NCBI GenBank assembly: GCA_025890175.1
Contig: JANPYM010000010.1
Location: forward strand, 898,427-962,426
Length of the DNA stretch: 64,000 nt
Direction: 5' to 3'
From: Ciborinia camelliae
Lineage: Eukaryota > Ascomycota > Leotiomycetes > Helotiales > Sclerotiniaceae
The position numbers were made by a program, and so were the translations under genes. The notes below the pieces were generated by a model. It had not been told where the DNA came from and did no database searches. It saw only the letters and a program-made list of their open reading frames with translations. Shown here piece by piece: positions 11,958 through 24,900 of the stretch (position 1 is its first letter; each line of letters begins with the position of its first letter).

Positions 11958-12924
11958 ATGCATGAGCTTTTCCTCTCAGCATCGGTGGAGAGCGAAGATG
12001 TCTCCCATGCTCTGCGTATCCTACAAGGCTACTGTGGTATGATCCCACAGCAATTTATTCGACGACGATTAGTATTCGAAGGTCCTCGAACTCGGAACAA
12101 TTTGAAAGGTCTCGATCCCTCCTTTCTCAAACAACAACCGCCGAACAAACAATTTTGGTGGAAGAACCTTAATGATCAGCTGATTCGACAATCTTATGTT
12201 CTCACTCTTATATATGACGTTGATAGAAGTCAATTTGGTCAGCCAAAAGACGAGGCTGACAGTGAAGAGGGTAGACTGTATGTACTTCTCGTTGCTCTCG
12301 TACTAAAGAATGTGATGGTTCTATAGACTTTCTGTTCATATCTCCGCCAGTATGGTTACTTACAAACTACAAATAGGAGCCTTCTTCCATGTGATGAGGT
12401 CCCAGGCACATTACGATGGACTGATCTTCCCGATCCAGCAAATGCTGCGGTTGTGAATAGTAGGATGTTCATTGCGATTGAGAACGAAAAGTCATTATGT
12501 AAACTTCTGCATGCAAGTAATCACCGGTACGTTTAATCACTAGTCGAGAAACACTCCCAGTCATTAAACATCAAATAGATTCACCCGAGAGATTATCCAA
12601 GAATCTCACCGAACAGTTCACAACAATATAGTATTCACGCTCAGTCGTTACTTTGAAATCCCACCAGAATTCCAAGAAGTTGACGGCAACTCACGCCCCA
12701 AGGTCAATACCAAATTGCCCCCTTTCGAATTGTTGGAGCCGTTTGATGCCGAGGACAAATGGATTCTAACTGCTAGCGTGGAGGTTCAAAATGGAAATGA
12801 TCCTGATCATATGAAGAGTGCCATGGCAGAGTTATCCGGAGCTCAAGAGGAGTTTAGAGGATGTTTTGCCCTGAAAGCAGCAGATAGGCATACCTTTGAC
12901 ACCAAGGTAAAAGTCCAGTCTTGA
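11958..12924 (+). CDS. MED18: Mediator complex subunit 18 (Srb5/Med18)
   Basis: Head-module subunit of Mediator, which bridges activators and RNA polymerase II in the nucleus. Three exons, 11958-12277, 12377-12526 and 12579-12924, give 271 residues. Introns begin GTATGT and GTACGT and end AATAG; both joins keep phase. The start MHELFLSASV followed by ALRILQGYCG and RRRLVFEGP is the typical fungal Med18 opening. Later regions LRWTDLPDP, NSRMFIAIENE, and a C-terminal block containing LLEPFDAEDKWILTASVEV match the conserved beta-barrel half of the family. Assigned from the overall pattern of conserved blocks; Med18 diverges fast, so single motifs are weak. Confidence 0.88.
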
Positions 12925-13267
12925 GGGACATATGTAGTAAGGTGTGCTGTGATTAAAGGAATGGGGTATCGTCTTTGAGCCGCTTAACCTGGAATGGGAA
13001 GGCATTCTCGAACAACCATGGTTTGCTCCTTTGGTTCGCCCCTTTTGATTTGCTCCTCTGGCTATGCATAAAAGTTCCCATCATCACGTATGGGAGCTGT
13101 GACGAAGGCCGATAAAGTTAGGAAGTTATCACATTCGATATAGAAGAATGAAGTCATATCCATGAAATTGTTGTATTGTGTACACCATCGTGACTCCCAC
13201 CCTTCTAGTTTTGAAATGCCAATCGATTCATAACTGCCCTCCCAATGAAACATCCACCAACACAACT
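12925..13267. other. Short convergent spacer
   Basis: 3' flanks of MED18 (+) and COX8 (-). No supported feature beyond their untranslated regions. Confidence 0.5.
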
Positions 13268-13567
13268 CTATTGGTTCTTGTATGTTTGCCAAACTGCGAT
13301 ACCGAATGGAGCACCTAGTACCAATATTAGTATAACCCTGATACCCCCTCTCCAGCACAACTGCTCTCCCCACTCACCGAATCCAAGAGCCATGAATCCC
13401 CAGTATCTCAAGGCAAAGAATCTTGTGTGTGGGTTGAATGGGATGTTGCTTCGTGGTCCCTCAGGATAATGGTATGGTGAACTCATTTGAGCACGGGTGG
13501 AGTGGAAGCCACGGCGGGCGACCATTGAGGTGGTGGAGGATGCGCGGACTGCTGCTCGGGAAAACAT
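13268..13567 (-). CDS. COX8: Cytochrome c oxidase subunit VIII (Cox8/COX7C family)
   Basis: Small nuclear-encoded single-span subunit of complex IV in the mitochondrial inner membrane. Two exons: 13567-13378 and 13314-13268, with a 63-bp intron (donor GTGAGT, acceptor CTAG) that splits a Gly codon. The product is 78 residues. Residues 1-27 form a basic Ser/Ala/Arg-rich presequence ending RRGFHSTRA, a typical processing region. The mature part has NIPFNPHTRFFALRYWGFMALGFG followed by APFGIAVWQTYKNQ, matching the family pattern of a short matrix segment and one membrane helix. The intron is in frame and open, so a 99-residue unspliced form could be read but would interrupt the helix. It diverges from MTR4. 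Confidence 0.9.
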   Translation of the reverse strand: MFSRAAVRASSTTSMVARRGFHSTRAQMSSPYHYPEGPRSNIPFNPHTRFFALRYWGFMALGFGEWGEQLCWRGGIRVILILVLGAPFGIAVWQTYKNQ

Positions 13568-13907
13568 CTATAACAATACGTTAGCCATTTCTTCTGCGGT
13601 TGTTCAAACAGTATGGCATTACCTTGAAAGAATTGGATTCTGGTTTGATAATGGAGGAAACAGTCAATCTGATGATTTTGATGAAGCTCGGTTTGGCACT
13701 AGCCGAGTAGGGAACAAAAGCCAACCAGAAAATTTAGTGCCTAAGGCCAAAAATGGCTTTATCTCGCGGGGAGGGCTGCAGATAGAGCGATAATAAAAAA
13801 ATATCTTTGTTGAATCCGCATCTTTCACTTTTCGATACTTTTTAAGAGTATCAACATACCACGATTACCTTTGTCAACCTGGTTAATGTGGTAGGATATA
13901 ATTCAGA
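13568..13907. promoter_or_regulatory. Divergent COX8-MTR4 promoter
   Basis: 340 bp between the two divergent start codons. A reversed CCAAT (ATTGG at 13632-13636) lies 65 bp from the COX8 start. No other motif is strong enough to name. Confidence 0.45.
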
Positions 13908-16900
13908 ATGGATGAATTGTTCGACGTTTTCGATGATAAATCCCCAACGGCTGCTCCCAGCAAGCCCAAAAAAGCAAAGAAAGACAAGAAAGATCGCAGC
14001 AAGAAGAGAAATGCGAATGGGGATGTGAAATCAATTGTCGATGCGCAAGATGGGGATTCTGAAATGATTGATGCTGAGGAGCCAGCGGTTGAAGCAGATG
14101 CAGAGGAAGAGGATACTGAAGCAGTAGACGAGAACCGAGAATCCACGAACGACGCAAAGCGACGCAGAAAGGAATCAGAGGCCGAACCGGTGGTTACAGA
14201 TACTTTCGAGACAGCACAATCGCGAGAACTGGCTGCTTCAGCAGGATTGCAAGGTGCCCCAGAGGAGAAGGCATTGGTTCTACAACACAACATCCAACAT
14301 CAAGTTTCTCTGCCACCCGATTACGATTACATTCCAATATCACAGCATAAGGCTCCCGCCGAACCCGCTAGAACTTGGCCTTTCGAACTGGATCCTTTCC
14401 AGAAAGTTGCCATTGCATCAATTCAGAGAAATGAGAGTGTGTTGGTATCGGCGCATACTAGTGCAGGAAAGACAGTCACGGCAGAATATGCGATTGCGCA
14501 ATGTCTCAAAAATAACCAGAGGGTCATTTACACCAGTCCTATCAAGGCTTTGAGTAATCAAAAATATCGAGAGTTTACTGCGGATTTTGGAGATGTTGGT
14601 TTGATGACTGGAGATGTCACGATCAATCCAACCGCAACCTGTCTGGTTATGACAACAGAAATTTTGAGATCTATGTTATACCGCGGATCCGAGATTATGC
14701 GTGAAGTCGCATGGGTTGTCTTTGACGAAATTCATTATATGAGAGATAAAGCCAGAGGTGTGGTTTGGGAAGAGACTATTATCTTGTTGCCAGACAAGGT
14801 CAGATATGTCTTCTTGTCTGCAACTATTCCTAACGCTATGCAATTCGCCGAATGGATTACAAAAACTCATAACCAGCCATGTCACATTGTTTACACTGAT
14901 TTCCGACCTACTCCCTTACAACACTACTTCTTCCCCGCTGGTGCAGATGGTATACATCTAATTGTTGATGAAAAGGGAAACTTCAGAGAAGACAACTTTG
15001 CAAAGGCTATGGCAACGATAGAGGATAAAAAAGGTTCTGATCCAGCTGATATCAATGCGAGGCAAAAGGGACGTGGTAAAGACAAGAAGACCAATAAGGG
15101 TTCCAATAAGGAGGGATCGGACATCTACAAGATTGTACGAATGATCATGTTGAAGCATTACAATCCTGTTATTGTTTTCAGTTTCAGCAAAAGAGAGTGC
15201 GAGGCATATGCTTTGCAAATGAGTTCCATGGCCTTCAACGACCAATCTGAAAAGGACATGGTTTCGAAAGTCTTTGAAAATGCAATCGAGTCTCTCTCAG
15301 AAGAGGACAGGACCCTACCTCAAATCCAACACATCTTGCCATTGTTGAGACGAGGTATCGGTGTTCATCATTCTGGACTTCTCCCGATTCTCAAGGAAAC
15401 AATCGAAATTTTGTTCCAGGAGAATTTGATCAAGGTTCTTTTTGCCACGGAGACTTTCTCTATTGGCCTAAACATGCCTGCCAAGACTGTCGTTTTCACT
15501 AGCGTTGAGAAGTTTGATGGAGAGAAGGTACGATATCTGACACCATCCGAGTTTGTGCAAATGTCGGGTCGTGCTGGTCGTCGTGGTCTTGATGATAGAG
15601 GTATTGTCATTATGATGATAAATGACAAGATGGAACCAGAGAGTGCCAAAACAATTGTACGAGGAGAGCAGGATAAGCTCAATTCAGCCTTCTACCTTGG
15701 TTATAACATGATTCTCAACTTGATGCGTCTTGAGGGAATCTCGCCGGAGTTTATGTTGGAGCACTGCTTCTACCAATTCCAAAACACCTCAAATGTCAGT
15801 GGTCTTGAGAAGGAACTTCAAAATTTGCAAATTGAGAGAGACGATGTTCAAATCCCTGATGAAGCGACTATTAAGGATTACTACGATCTTCGACAACAGC
15901 TTACCTCATACACCAAGGACATGCGTGATGTCATCAACCACCCTAACTACTGTCTACAGTTCATGCAACCAGGACGAGTCGTTCATATCAAACACCAGGA
16001 TCATGATTTTGGTTGGGGAGCAGTTGTCAAGTTTACACAACGACGACCTGCTAAGGGATCTTCAGAAGAATATCCCCCACAACAATCATACATCCTCGAT
16101 GTGCTTTTGTTAGTTTCTTCAAACAGTACTGTTGCTACACAAACACAAACCGACCTACCAGTAGGTATCACGCCACCTGCTGAAGGCGACAGGGGCAAGA
16201 TGGAAGTTGTTCCAGTACTTCTATCATGTGTTGAAGCTATTGGCCACGTTCGTATCTTCCTTCCAAAGGATCTCCATCCAGCAAACGAACGAAACCAAAT
16301 CCGCAAATCTCTGGATGAAGTCAAACGCCGTTTCCCAGATGGTATCGCAGTCCTTGATCCTATAGAGAACATGGGTATTACAGATGATTCTTTCAAGAGA
16401 CTTCTTCGTAAGATTGAAGTTCTTGAATCCCGTCTACTCTCTAACCCCCTCCACAATTCTCCACGTCTCCCGGATCTTTACAACCAATATGCCGGCAAAC
16501 TCGACATCACCAAACAAATCAAAGAAAAGCGCAAGGCTATCACCTCGGCCTTAAGCATTATGCAACTCGACGAACTCAAATCTCGTAAACGTGTCCTCCG
16601 TCGTCTCGGTTTCATTAACGAACAAGAAGTTGTCGAACTCAAAGCTCGTGTTGCATGTGAGATCTCATCCACAGGTGATGGTCACGAACTCCTCCTCTCC
16701 GAACTCCTCTTCAATGGATACTTCAACGATTTAACTCCGGAGATGTGCGCAGCCGTCCTTTCGGTTTTCATCTTCGAGGAAAAGAGTCAATGTCCTCCGC
16801 TTAAGGAGCCATTGGCTGCTAAGTATAGAGAAATCCAAGCCCAGGCCAGGATTGTCGCCAAGGTTACTCTGGAGAGTAAGTTGAAGATGAATGAGGAAGA

Positions 16901-17232
16901 ATATGTGAACAGTTTCAAGTGGCAACTCATGGAAGTTGTTTATGTGTGGGCACAGGGAAAGAGTTTTGCGGAGATTTGGTAAGTTTCTTTTCTCTCGTTC
17001 CCTTCTCGCTTTGATTTTCTCGTGTGTGGTAATACTGACGCGCCATTACAGTAAAATGACGGAAGTCTACGAAGGATCCCTCATTCGCCTCTTCCGTCGC
17101 CTTGAAGAACTCCTGAGACAAATGGCTCAGGCAGGAAAGGTTATGGGCTCCGATGAGATATCGAACAAATTCGAAGAGTCACTTAAGAAAATCAGGAGGG
17201 ATATTGTTGCGGCGCAGAGTTTGTATTTGTAG
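13908..17232 (+). CDS. MTR4: ATP-dependent RNA helicase Mtr4 (Ski2-like DExH, TRAMP/exosome)
   Basis: Nuclear 3'-5' RNA helicase that feeds RNAs to the exosome as part of TRAMP. Two exons, 13908-16978 and 17052-17232, joined inside the Cys codon of [12 protein letters not shown], giving 1083 residues, the usual length. The N-terminal ~110 residues are Lys- and Asp/Glu-rich and likely disordered. The helicase core shows Walker A AHTSAGKT at 182-189, the DEIH box at 273-276, SATIPN, and motif [12 protein letters not shown] at about 551-560. A beta/KOW-containing arch region follows (about 640-850), then the C-terminal DSHCT domain ending with [12 protein letters not shown]. All core motifs are intact. 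Only the last intron is present, close to the 3' end. Confidence 0.97.
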
Positions 17233-18042
17233 ACTTGCGACACTCGCGGAACTTGTCTTGGTGATCTACAGTCTCAAATATCTCTATTTCCGCTTCCAAA
17301 TTTGAGATCTCGTATATTAATTTAGTGGCGGTGGACATCTTGTTTTCTTTTTCTTTCTTATCGCAAGGGAGTAGGGATTCTAAAAAATGCATGCATGGAT
17401 GGTGAACGGAGTTTCACTACTTATTTTTTTGGGGTGTGTAGATGTGGAGAGAGAATATGTGGATAGGTATCGCTCATATCTCCTCTTCTCCGGAAGTTGA
17501 GATGAACATTTGGTATATTGGTCTCTTCTAGAAAGAAGATGTGCGCGCTGTATTTACTCTTCGGATGAGAATATAAGATGTCTCTTCACCGTGATTGGAT
17601 GTTCCACGAACTGCCTGCCTGGCTTGTCTTCTCTTCTCTTCTTTGAATAGGGTGCTTTGACTTGCTTTGCTTTGCTTTGTTTTGCTATGCTATGGATGCT
17701 TTTGCTGCGAATTGAATTGAATTGAATTGCATAAATCAACTACTCGCCGCATTGACTAGGTAGGTAAATAATAAGAATAAGCTCCAATCTCCAATCTCCA
17801 ATCTCACTCTATATATACTAGATCGGAGAATGAAGAACTAACCTAGGTAATCTGTCTATCTCTCGTATGGTCTATCTAGCTAGATTCTATTAAAATTCTT
17901 CTTCTTCTCTCTTCTCTTCTTTTCTCTTCTCCTCTTCCCTCTCTCAATTGATTAATACTTTCAACTCCTCTCCCCTCTCCCCCCTCCCAAAAAAAATCTT
18001 TCTCCTCTTATTCCCTCCTCTAATTTCTTACTCCCAGTCCCC

Positions 18043-18132
18043 CATCTTCCAGCCTCCCATCTTCCAGCCTCCCATCTTCCAGCCTCCCATCTTCCAGCCT
18101 CCCATCTTCCAGCCCCCCATCTTCCAGTCTCC
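18043..18132. repeat. 15-bp minisatellite, about 6 copies
   Basis: The unit CATCTTCCAGCCTCC is repeated head to tail; the last two copies carry substitutions. It sits in the pyrimidine-rich tract. Confidence 0.9.
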
Positions 18133-18554
18133 CAACTTCTATCTTCCAACTCGAAACTTCTTATATCCCATCCCATCCCATCCCATTCCATCCCACCCCA
18201 TCCCATCCCATCACATCACCACCATCCCACACCATATACAACTTAACTTACCCAACTTACCTAACTTACCCAACCTACCCAACTTACCCAACTTACCCAA
18301 CCTACATGAATCTCCATCAAGTATCCATCAAGTATCCATCTACTTCCCGAATATAATTTTCATCTCGGATATGGCTTTAAGTAAGTACCTTGCTAGGTAG
18401 GTAGGTAGCTTTATTATTGCTAGATACGTTGTACTTTATACCGAGGCCTCATGCAGAGGCCTTATAACTTATACCCTCACTAGCACCCTCTCTCTCACCC
18501 ATTTTTCTTAACCTCAACCTATACCCGAATCTCCAATCTATAGCTTTTAATTTA

Positions 18555-18650
18555 TATAGTTCCTTACTCCTATAGTTCCCTACTCCTATAGTTCCCTACT
18601 CCTATAGTTCCCTACTCCTATAGTTCCCTACTCCTATAGTTACCTACTCC
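18555..18650. repeat. 16-bp minisatellite, 6 copies
   Basis: The unit TATAGTTCCCTACTCC is repeated six times with single-base changes in the first and last copies. Confidence 0.9.
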
Positions 18651-18926
18651 TATAATCCCCTCGCATGCAGTTCTTGATGCAATAAACAGACACATCATGC
18701 GACAAAAACCTTATCATCATCTTTTTCTTCACAATTCATTTCAACCCCCCTCTTCCCCTCACCTTTTCATCCCCTCGTCCCCTCGCCCCCCTAAATAACC
18801 AACCCCACGAAAACGATTAGCGTGCTATCAACCTACCTACCTACCTACTTCTTTCTTTTCACAAAATCAAAATCAAAATCAAAATCAAAATCCATAACAT
18901 GTTACACCAGATATTCAAAGCCAACC

Positions 18927-18967
<41 letters not shown>
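18927..18967. repeat. GATA tetranucleotide microsatellite
   Basis: Uninterrupted AGAT/GATA run of about 10 units. Confidence 0.95.
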
Positions 18968-18968
<1 letters not shown>

Positions 18969-19638
18969 ACAATTAGATTTTCTTTACCCAACTTCACGTA
19001 TATATTCATCCATCCATCCATTCATCCATCGATCCCTAGGTACCCACGACCTACTACCCACTACCCAAGGTAATGAAACATATACGCAAGTGGTGAAAAA
19101 AAGGCTGTATAATTTTATTCTCTTATGCCCATCAAGAAGAGGCTTACAACGAAAGCCGAACTTTTTTTACTTTTGTGCCATGCATGTACAACCAACCAAC
19201 CGCATCCAATATGTGCCTAGAACAGATGCAGATCCCTATCCCTCTCCCACTCCACGAGCAGAAAGAATTTGAAGCCCGAGTAAAAACACCTTTGTTTCAC
19301 TTTGCTCATATCGCACCCACTCCCATTCCCATCCATTCCCGAGTCACCCTCCCCCCCCGAAATCCCCTCTAAAATAATGGGGGAAACAAGTCTGCCAAGT
19401 CTGTTTCTCTTGAATATTTGTTGATTAGAAAGAGTTGACACCCACTTCCCAACGTAAATAACAACGGAAACAAGTTGATTAACTTTGTTTCTATTGTATT
19501 TTTCTTGATTAAATAGAGTGGGCATCAAATCTTCAACGTAAATAGAAACAATTTAAAGACCCCCAAACGCCAAATTGATGCAAATATAAGAGTCTTTCAT
19601 GGAGAGAAAAAGAAACATGCAGTGTGAGCCCTTTATTT

Positions 19639-21979
19639 TTATAGCCTTTCATCTTCTTCGTTGATCCTGCCTACTCTCACTCCACCAGGGCTGACTCTTT
19701 CGGGCGCCCTAAGTGGTTCTGGAGGTGGCTCGTCTATCATACAAGCGTTTTCAAGCATATTCGTCCATTTTCCACTTGTACCAGCATGACTATGCTTCAG
19801 ATGCTGGCGGAAATGATCTGCACGGAAAAATTTCTTTGCATGGTTACATTCACCAAACTTATGCATCTCTTGCAAATGGGCAACTCTGTGGTCCCAATCA
19901 TCATTTGTCGCCATACGCATCGGAGGTCCGTTGGGACCTGGCGAGGTGACTCCGCTCCTGGGGAAATCTTCGCCACAATATCCACAAGTATCAGCATCAT
20001 TAGGGCGCGAAGGACAAGGATGGAAAGCATGGGCCCAATCTGCTAGAGCAGCGCACGACCAGGAATGACGGCGGAGATGCAAAGAATTTTGATGCCTTTC
20101 TGCCTCATTCTTATTTTTGAAACGATTGCGACAATATTGACATTCATACTGCTTTTCTTGTTCATGCGCGCTGATCTATGGTTAGTATGAACGATTCATT
20201 GGATTTGAGTAGCACTAACTTGAGTTCTTCTTGAGTGTCAAACTTCTTGGGCTTTTTCGGACAACATTCACAAATAAAACCGCCTTGTCTACTAGGGGCA
20301 CTGTTATGTTTCACGTGTCCTAAGGCCTCTGGCATTTTTCGTGCATTTGTTAGAGGTCGGCTCTCAGAAAGAGTTCGGTGATGGGTAGTTCTAGCCGAAA
20401 TAGATCCTCTCGGGCTGGGATTTAGAGACATTGAGCCGCCATATGACATATCGCTGCTGATATCCATGGGGTTAGGTGGGATACTTCCATGAATCAACCT
20501 ATTGTAGCAAGTTGTGCTACTAACAGGCAATGCCGATATTGCAGATGTGTATGAGTTTCTAGCTAGAGAAGTAGTAGATGATATAGATGTAGAAGTCGAA
20601 TGAAAGCGTGGGCTCGGTGTTGAGCGTGAGCCAGACTCACGACGTCGAGCAAGATCACTTGCACTACCCACTGTCCGCAGATGTAGACCATCATCCCGAG
20701 GAGGGGAAGATGCGCGTCGTTTTTGCCCGGCAGTAGCAGAGCGGGGAGAATATCCTTCGCTCCGGCCATAGTACTCTTCTCCTATCTGTAGTCGTCTCAA
20801 GCCCGTATCTTCCATATGGAAACCTTCTTCGTGTTCTGGGGAAGGCATCTGGTAGCTATCCCTAGACTGGCTAGCAATACTTGATGCATCGTCGGCTATG
20901 CTTCCCGATCTTCTGGGATATGGCAGCGGTGATCTTTCACTGTCTATAATATCGGTTGGCGATCTGTAATCAAATGAATTTAAACGACCAAGTCTGTTAT
21001 ATGGATTGCCCGGTGAGATTCCAGATGACAAAGGCGAATCTGTCCATGGGTTAATGGGACTCTCCGCTAGCGCTGGTTTGTGTGTGTGAATTGGCAGAGA
21101 AAGTGGCTTGAGAGAAGGATGTCCATGTTCCCGCGCTAGTCTAGACGTTGGGGAAGCATCGTTTGCAGATGAACTAAACGTAGGCTTTGCAAAGGGCCTT
21201 GATGATGTGAAATTATCCCCTCGACCACCCCCCAACTTCTGTAACACTGATTTGTCGTACGCTTGGACACTGGTTTGATATGTATCATGGACTGAACTTT
21301 GAAAGCTTGCTGAGGTTCTCGATCTGCAAAGGGAAAGTATTAGCAAAAGAAATTACAAAAGAGCGCCTCTTCATCTTTAGTAAAGCATTGGCAAGCGGAA
21401 TTGGCGAGGCTGTTCGCGACACGACCCAATGTCGGAGGCTGCGGCGTAACGTCGAAATAGTAGCACTCACTGTGTCGACCCAATGCTTGCGTTAGAAGCA
21501 GAAAGACTTGAATATCCTTCATCTTTTGGCAACGCAGTTACATGGTTATTCGTGTCTTTAGCTGTTTGTGCGGTGGTAGTGGCGTTTGAGCTATCTCGAC
21601 GTTCAATATAAGATCGCTCATCTGGTATGCTCTTGCGACTATAACTCCCATACAGACTTGACCCGGGGGGCACTGCCGATACAGACCCTTCCCAATCAAC
21701 CCCCCGGTGTTGATTCGCCCACTGCCATCCAATATCTGGTCTCCCAACCTCAAAAATATCTGGAATGTATCTCGGTGGTGGCAAAGGAGGAGGAGGTCCT
21801 TCTCTAGCATTGGGTATAGACATTGGCCCAGCTGGTGTTGAAGTGGTAGAACGATATCTAAATCTGAGTTGTTCTGGATCTGTATCGGAGTATCGATCGG
21901 GGTGGTGAGAGTCTTGTACGCAGATTGCTGGTAGAGGTGTGTTAAAACCAGACTTTTGGCCACGCATAGGAATCTCCAT
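19639..21979 (-). CDS. C2H2 zinc-finger protein, putative transcription factor
   Basis: Three exons on the minus strand: 21979-21471, 21323-20220 and 20170-19639, phases consistent, giving 714 residues. The first ~510 residues are Ser/Pro/Arg-rich and probably disordered, with many serine runs. The C-terminal zinc-finger block begins with CECCPKKPKKF (C521, C523, C524, with H540 after the last join). A classical C2H2 finger follows: C548-X2-C551-X12-H564-X4-H569. Next come CGYCGEDF (C600, C603) with H636/H641 and a further finger-like unit C646...H657/H661/H666. The sequence QNSLHLRRHSWSC is typical of an uncharacterised ascomycete C2H2 family. Nuclear DNA binding is inferred from the fingers; targets are unknown. 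The very long upstream spacer suggests complex control. Confidence 0.85.
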
Positions 21980-24900
21980 TGTGTAAGTTAGCCACAGGCT
22001 ATAAAAAATTAAGTGGATTTATATCGTAGTCCTCCTAACGGCATGAGCTGACCTGCTCTTCGTCTAGAAGTGGCTAAGTCGGAGATGCCGTTTTGCTTGG
22101 GAGGGAAAAGTCGAGGGTGGATAAGAAAGGAATCGAAGCATAGATATTTTGTCAAAAGTATTAGTTATAAGAAAAACTGGACCCGGGTCATGACATCCGG
22201 TTCCTAAGATGTCTATTTTCGATATGAGCAAATGCCTTGGAGGGAGATTCGAATAGTTCGCAAAGTTGAGGTGGTTGAACCCTTCATAAAATGAGATGAC
22301 TGGGGGGGACGTCTGTGGTTATGAAGGAAAGAACAAGTACGGAGGAAAGTAAGTTTGGGCCAATCTTTAGCGGAAGGGCTGACTGAATAGGTGCTAACGA
22401 AAAAGCTAAAATCAATCGACTGAAAGTTAAAACCAGTATAAGTCAGAAATTAAAGTTCATACGGTATAATGGGTCATGAATGATAGTTGATTAAAGTACA
22501 ATATCGGATATACAGGTAGAGAGAGGGAGAAAGAGAGAGAGAGATAGAGAGAGCCAGATAGAGAGATCCCTCAAATGTAGCAGTGGCAGTGGTGGCAGTA
22601 GTACAGTAGTCGTAGTAGTAGTAGGAATAGGAGTAGGGGTAGGAGTAGGAGTAGTAGTAAGAAGATATTAAGTAGTAGTAAGTAGTAGTGGAAGTAGTGG
22701 AAGCATTGAAAGTAGTAAATATGTCATAAATATACATACATACATATATAATTGGAGGCTCTAGATCCTATTATCATACATTGGATTTGTCGATTCGGTT
22801 GTTTCTCCTGTACGAGTCTTCGAATATTCCTTTCATAAGTTCATAAGCCTTATAAGCATACAAGTAATAAACAAATAGGGCTGGGAAACTGGGATTTCAT
22901 TCGGAGAGTGGGAGAGGCGACGGATGGAATGGGCGAAGGAAGTCGAACCAGAGTCGAAGTTGATAGGCGGATTTTATAAAGTACCCAAATCCAGAGCCAG
23001 CGATAGCTATTCGATTCTCATGGGTGGTGGGTGGATCAGGGATGGATGGGTAGGTGGTAGGTATTCAGGGAAAGGGAAAGGGAAAGGGCAAGGGTAAGGG
23101 TGGGACTCGTCGTGGAAAAGAACGACAAGGTGGGGATCTTCGGTAACAGGGGAGGACCGAGGGTGGATGAATAGAGTAGGTCCAGGACAAAGGAAGGAAG
23201 TACCGTACGTACAGTATTCAGAATGATGATGGAGGGAATCAAATCTTCGATTAATGAATGAATGAATAGATGAATGGATGATCCAATGAATAGAGTGAGT
23301 TATCCAAGGTTCGTGATTGAGTTGGGCTGGAGATCTTTGATTTCCTTTTGGAAAAGAGTAGGTATCTAGGTGTCTAGGTAGAGAGCTACTCGAGCTTCTC
23401 GAGCTACTCGAGTAGGAGAAAGTAGGTATCTAGTAGCTGGAGGTCCTAGCTGGAGGTCCTAGGTCCGTCCTCAGGCAAAATAAGCGTATTTCGTACAATA
23501 GGTACCTAGGTAGGTATAGTAGGTAGGTACTAGGTATTTAAAAGTCGTAGATGCTCCTCTGTATAATAGTAGCGGGTAATGTAATACTGAGTCTGTAATA
23601 ATCACCAGTCTTGGTTAGATGCGATCCTTCGGTACTTCAGTCTTCGGTAGGTAGGTAATAATATAAAATAACATAAATTTAAATATAAATATTAATATAA
23701 ATATAAATAGGTATGAGAATTTCGGACGTTTTCGACTTTTTGCCTTTCTTCGCCCTCTTGAATATGGAATTGAATTCCTGGACTAATAATTACCAAGGCA
23801 AGGTAAGAAGAAGGTAAGAAAAAGAAATTGTCAAAGCCAAGACAATCAAAGGCTGTTTTGTCTCAATTCCCGGTGCACGGTAGTACGATAGGGACGTTCT
23901 TCTTTTCCTTGAGAGAGGAGCAAGAGTTGATGGTCTGGAGTACCAATCTAAAATAGGAAATACGTTGAGTCGATCCGATTTGGTGAAGTCGTGATGGCAA
24001 TTGATGATGATGAAGCTCTCCTTGATTCTATTTTAGACTTTCTTGTACTATGTTGGTAACGACAATGCGGATTAGGGCTGTCTTCCGGATCTTTGTAACT
24101 GTTTAATCTCAAGTGCAAGGGAGTACGGTGTGAAAGTGGGTACAATAACACGATGAGAGACAGACGGCGGCAGTTGATCAAAAGAAGAAATGAGGATATT
24201 GATCTGAAGGGACGGGGGAAGGCGAGTAAGTAAGTCAGTTAAGTAAGTACCTCCAGGGCTGTAAGGTAAGAGGAAAAGTAATTGTCATGAGTCAGGTCAG
24301 TCAGGTCAGTCAGCTCACTCAAGTAAGAAATACCTACCTAGTAGATACCTACTCCGGTACATCAAGGTTACAAGGTATGTACATATTCTACCCAATCTAT
24401 CTAATCTGATGCTATTCGGTTGAAATATGCAAATGTTCATCTCTTATTCGGCTTTCCAATTTTGTATGGCCCAGTAATATACCGACTGTAATGATCATAG
24501 TCCTGACTCTTGAGGCCAAATAGCAAATAGGCTCACTCTTAGGCTACCCGCTGTGAGCCTGTGAATCTGATGTGAGTAATTCATGAATTACCTACCTAGA
24601 CCAGCGCCAATGGGATGCTTGTTAAATGCAAAATAGCCCCCCTTCGGCTCCATATAGACAATAGTTGCCCTCTTGCATACCACGACAGCGGGGTTTTCTG
24701 ATAACTACCTAGTAGACAGCCCTCAATTATGATTATCCTGCAACCCTGTCAGATACTGTACCATGTTTTGGGTTGTATTACCAAAAAAGGGATCACAGGG
24801 GTATGGTAGGGCAATAGGGCGGGTAATCGATCAAAAAATTCAATGATGAATCTATGATGAGTATGAAAAAGTCTAAATTGCTTGAGCAGGACAGCAGGTA

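Larger units (their letters stand above)
17233..19638. other. Low-complexity intergenic region
   Basis: No recognisable coding gene. The plus strand is strongly pyrimidine-rich from about 17880 to 18350. The region contains 15-bp and 16-bp minisatellites, a run of ACTTACCCA-type repeats at about 18243-18303, a GATA run, and several GGTA/TACC tracts. A short ATG with an immediately following GTAAGT donor occurs at about 18371-18386, but no second exon is evident. The right end carries the 3' flank of the zinc-finger gene. Confidence 0.55.

Noticed and set aside
18164..18303. Possible CRISPR-like direct repeats
   Set aside because: The units are contiguous tandem repeats without unique spacers, in a eukaryotic genome.
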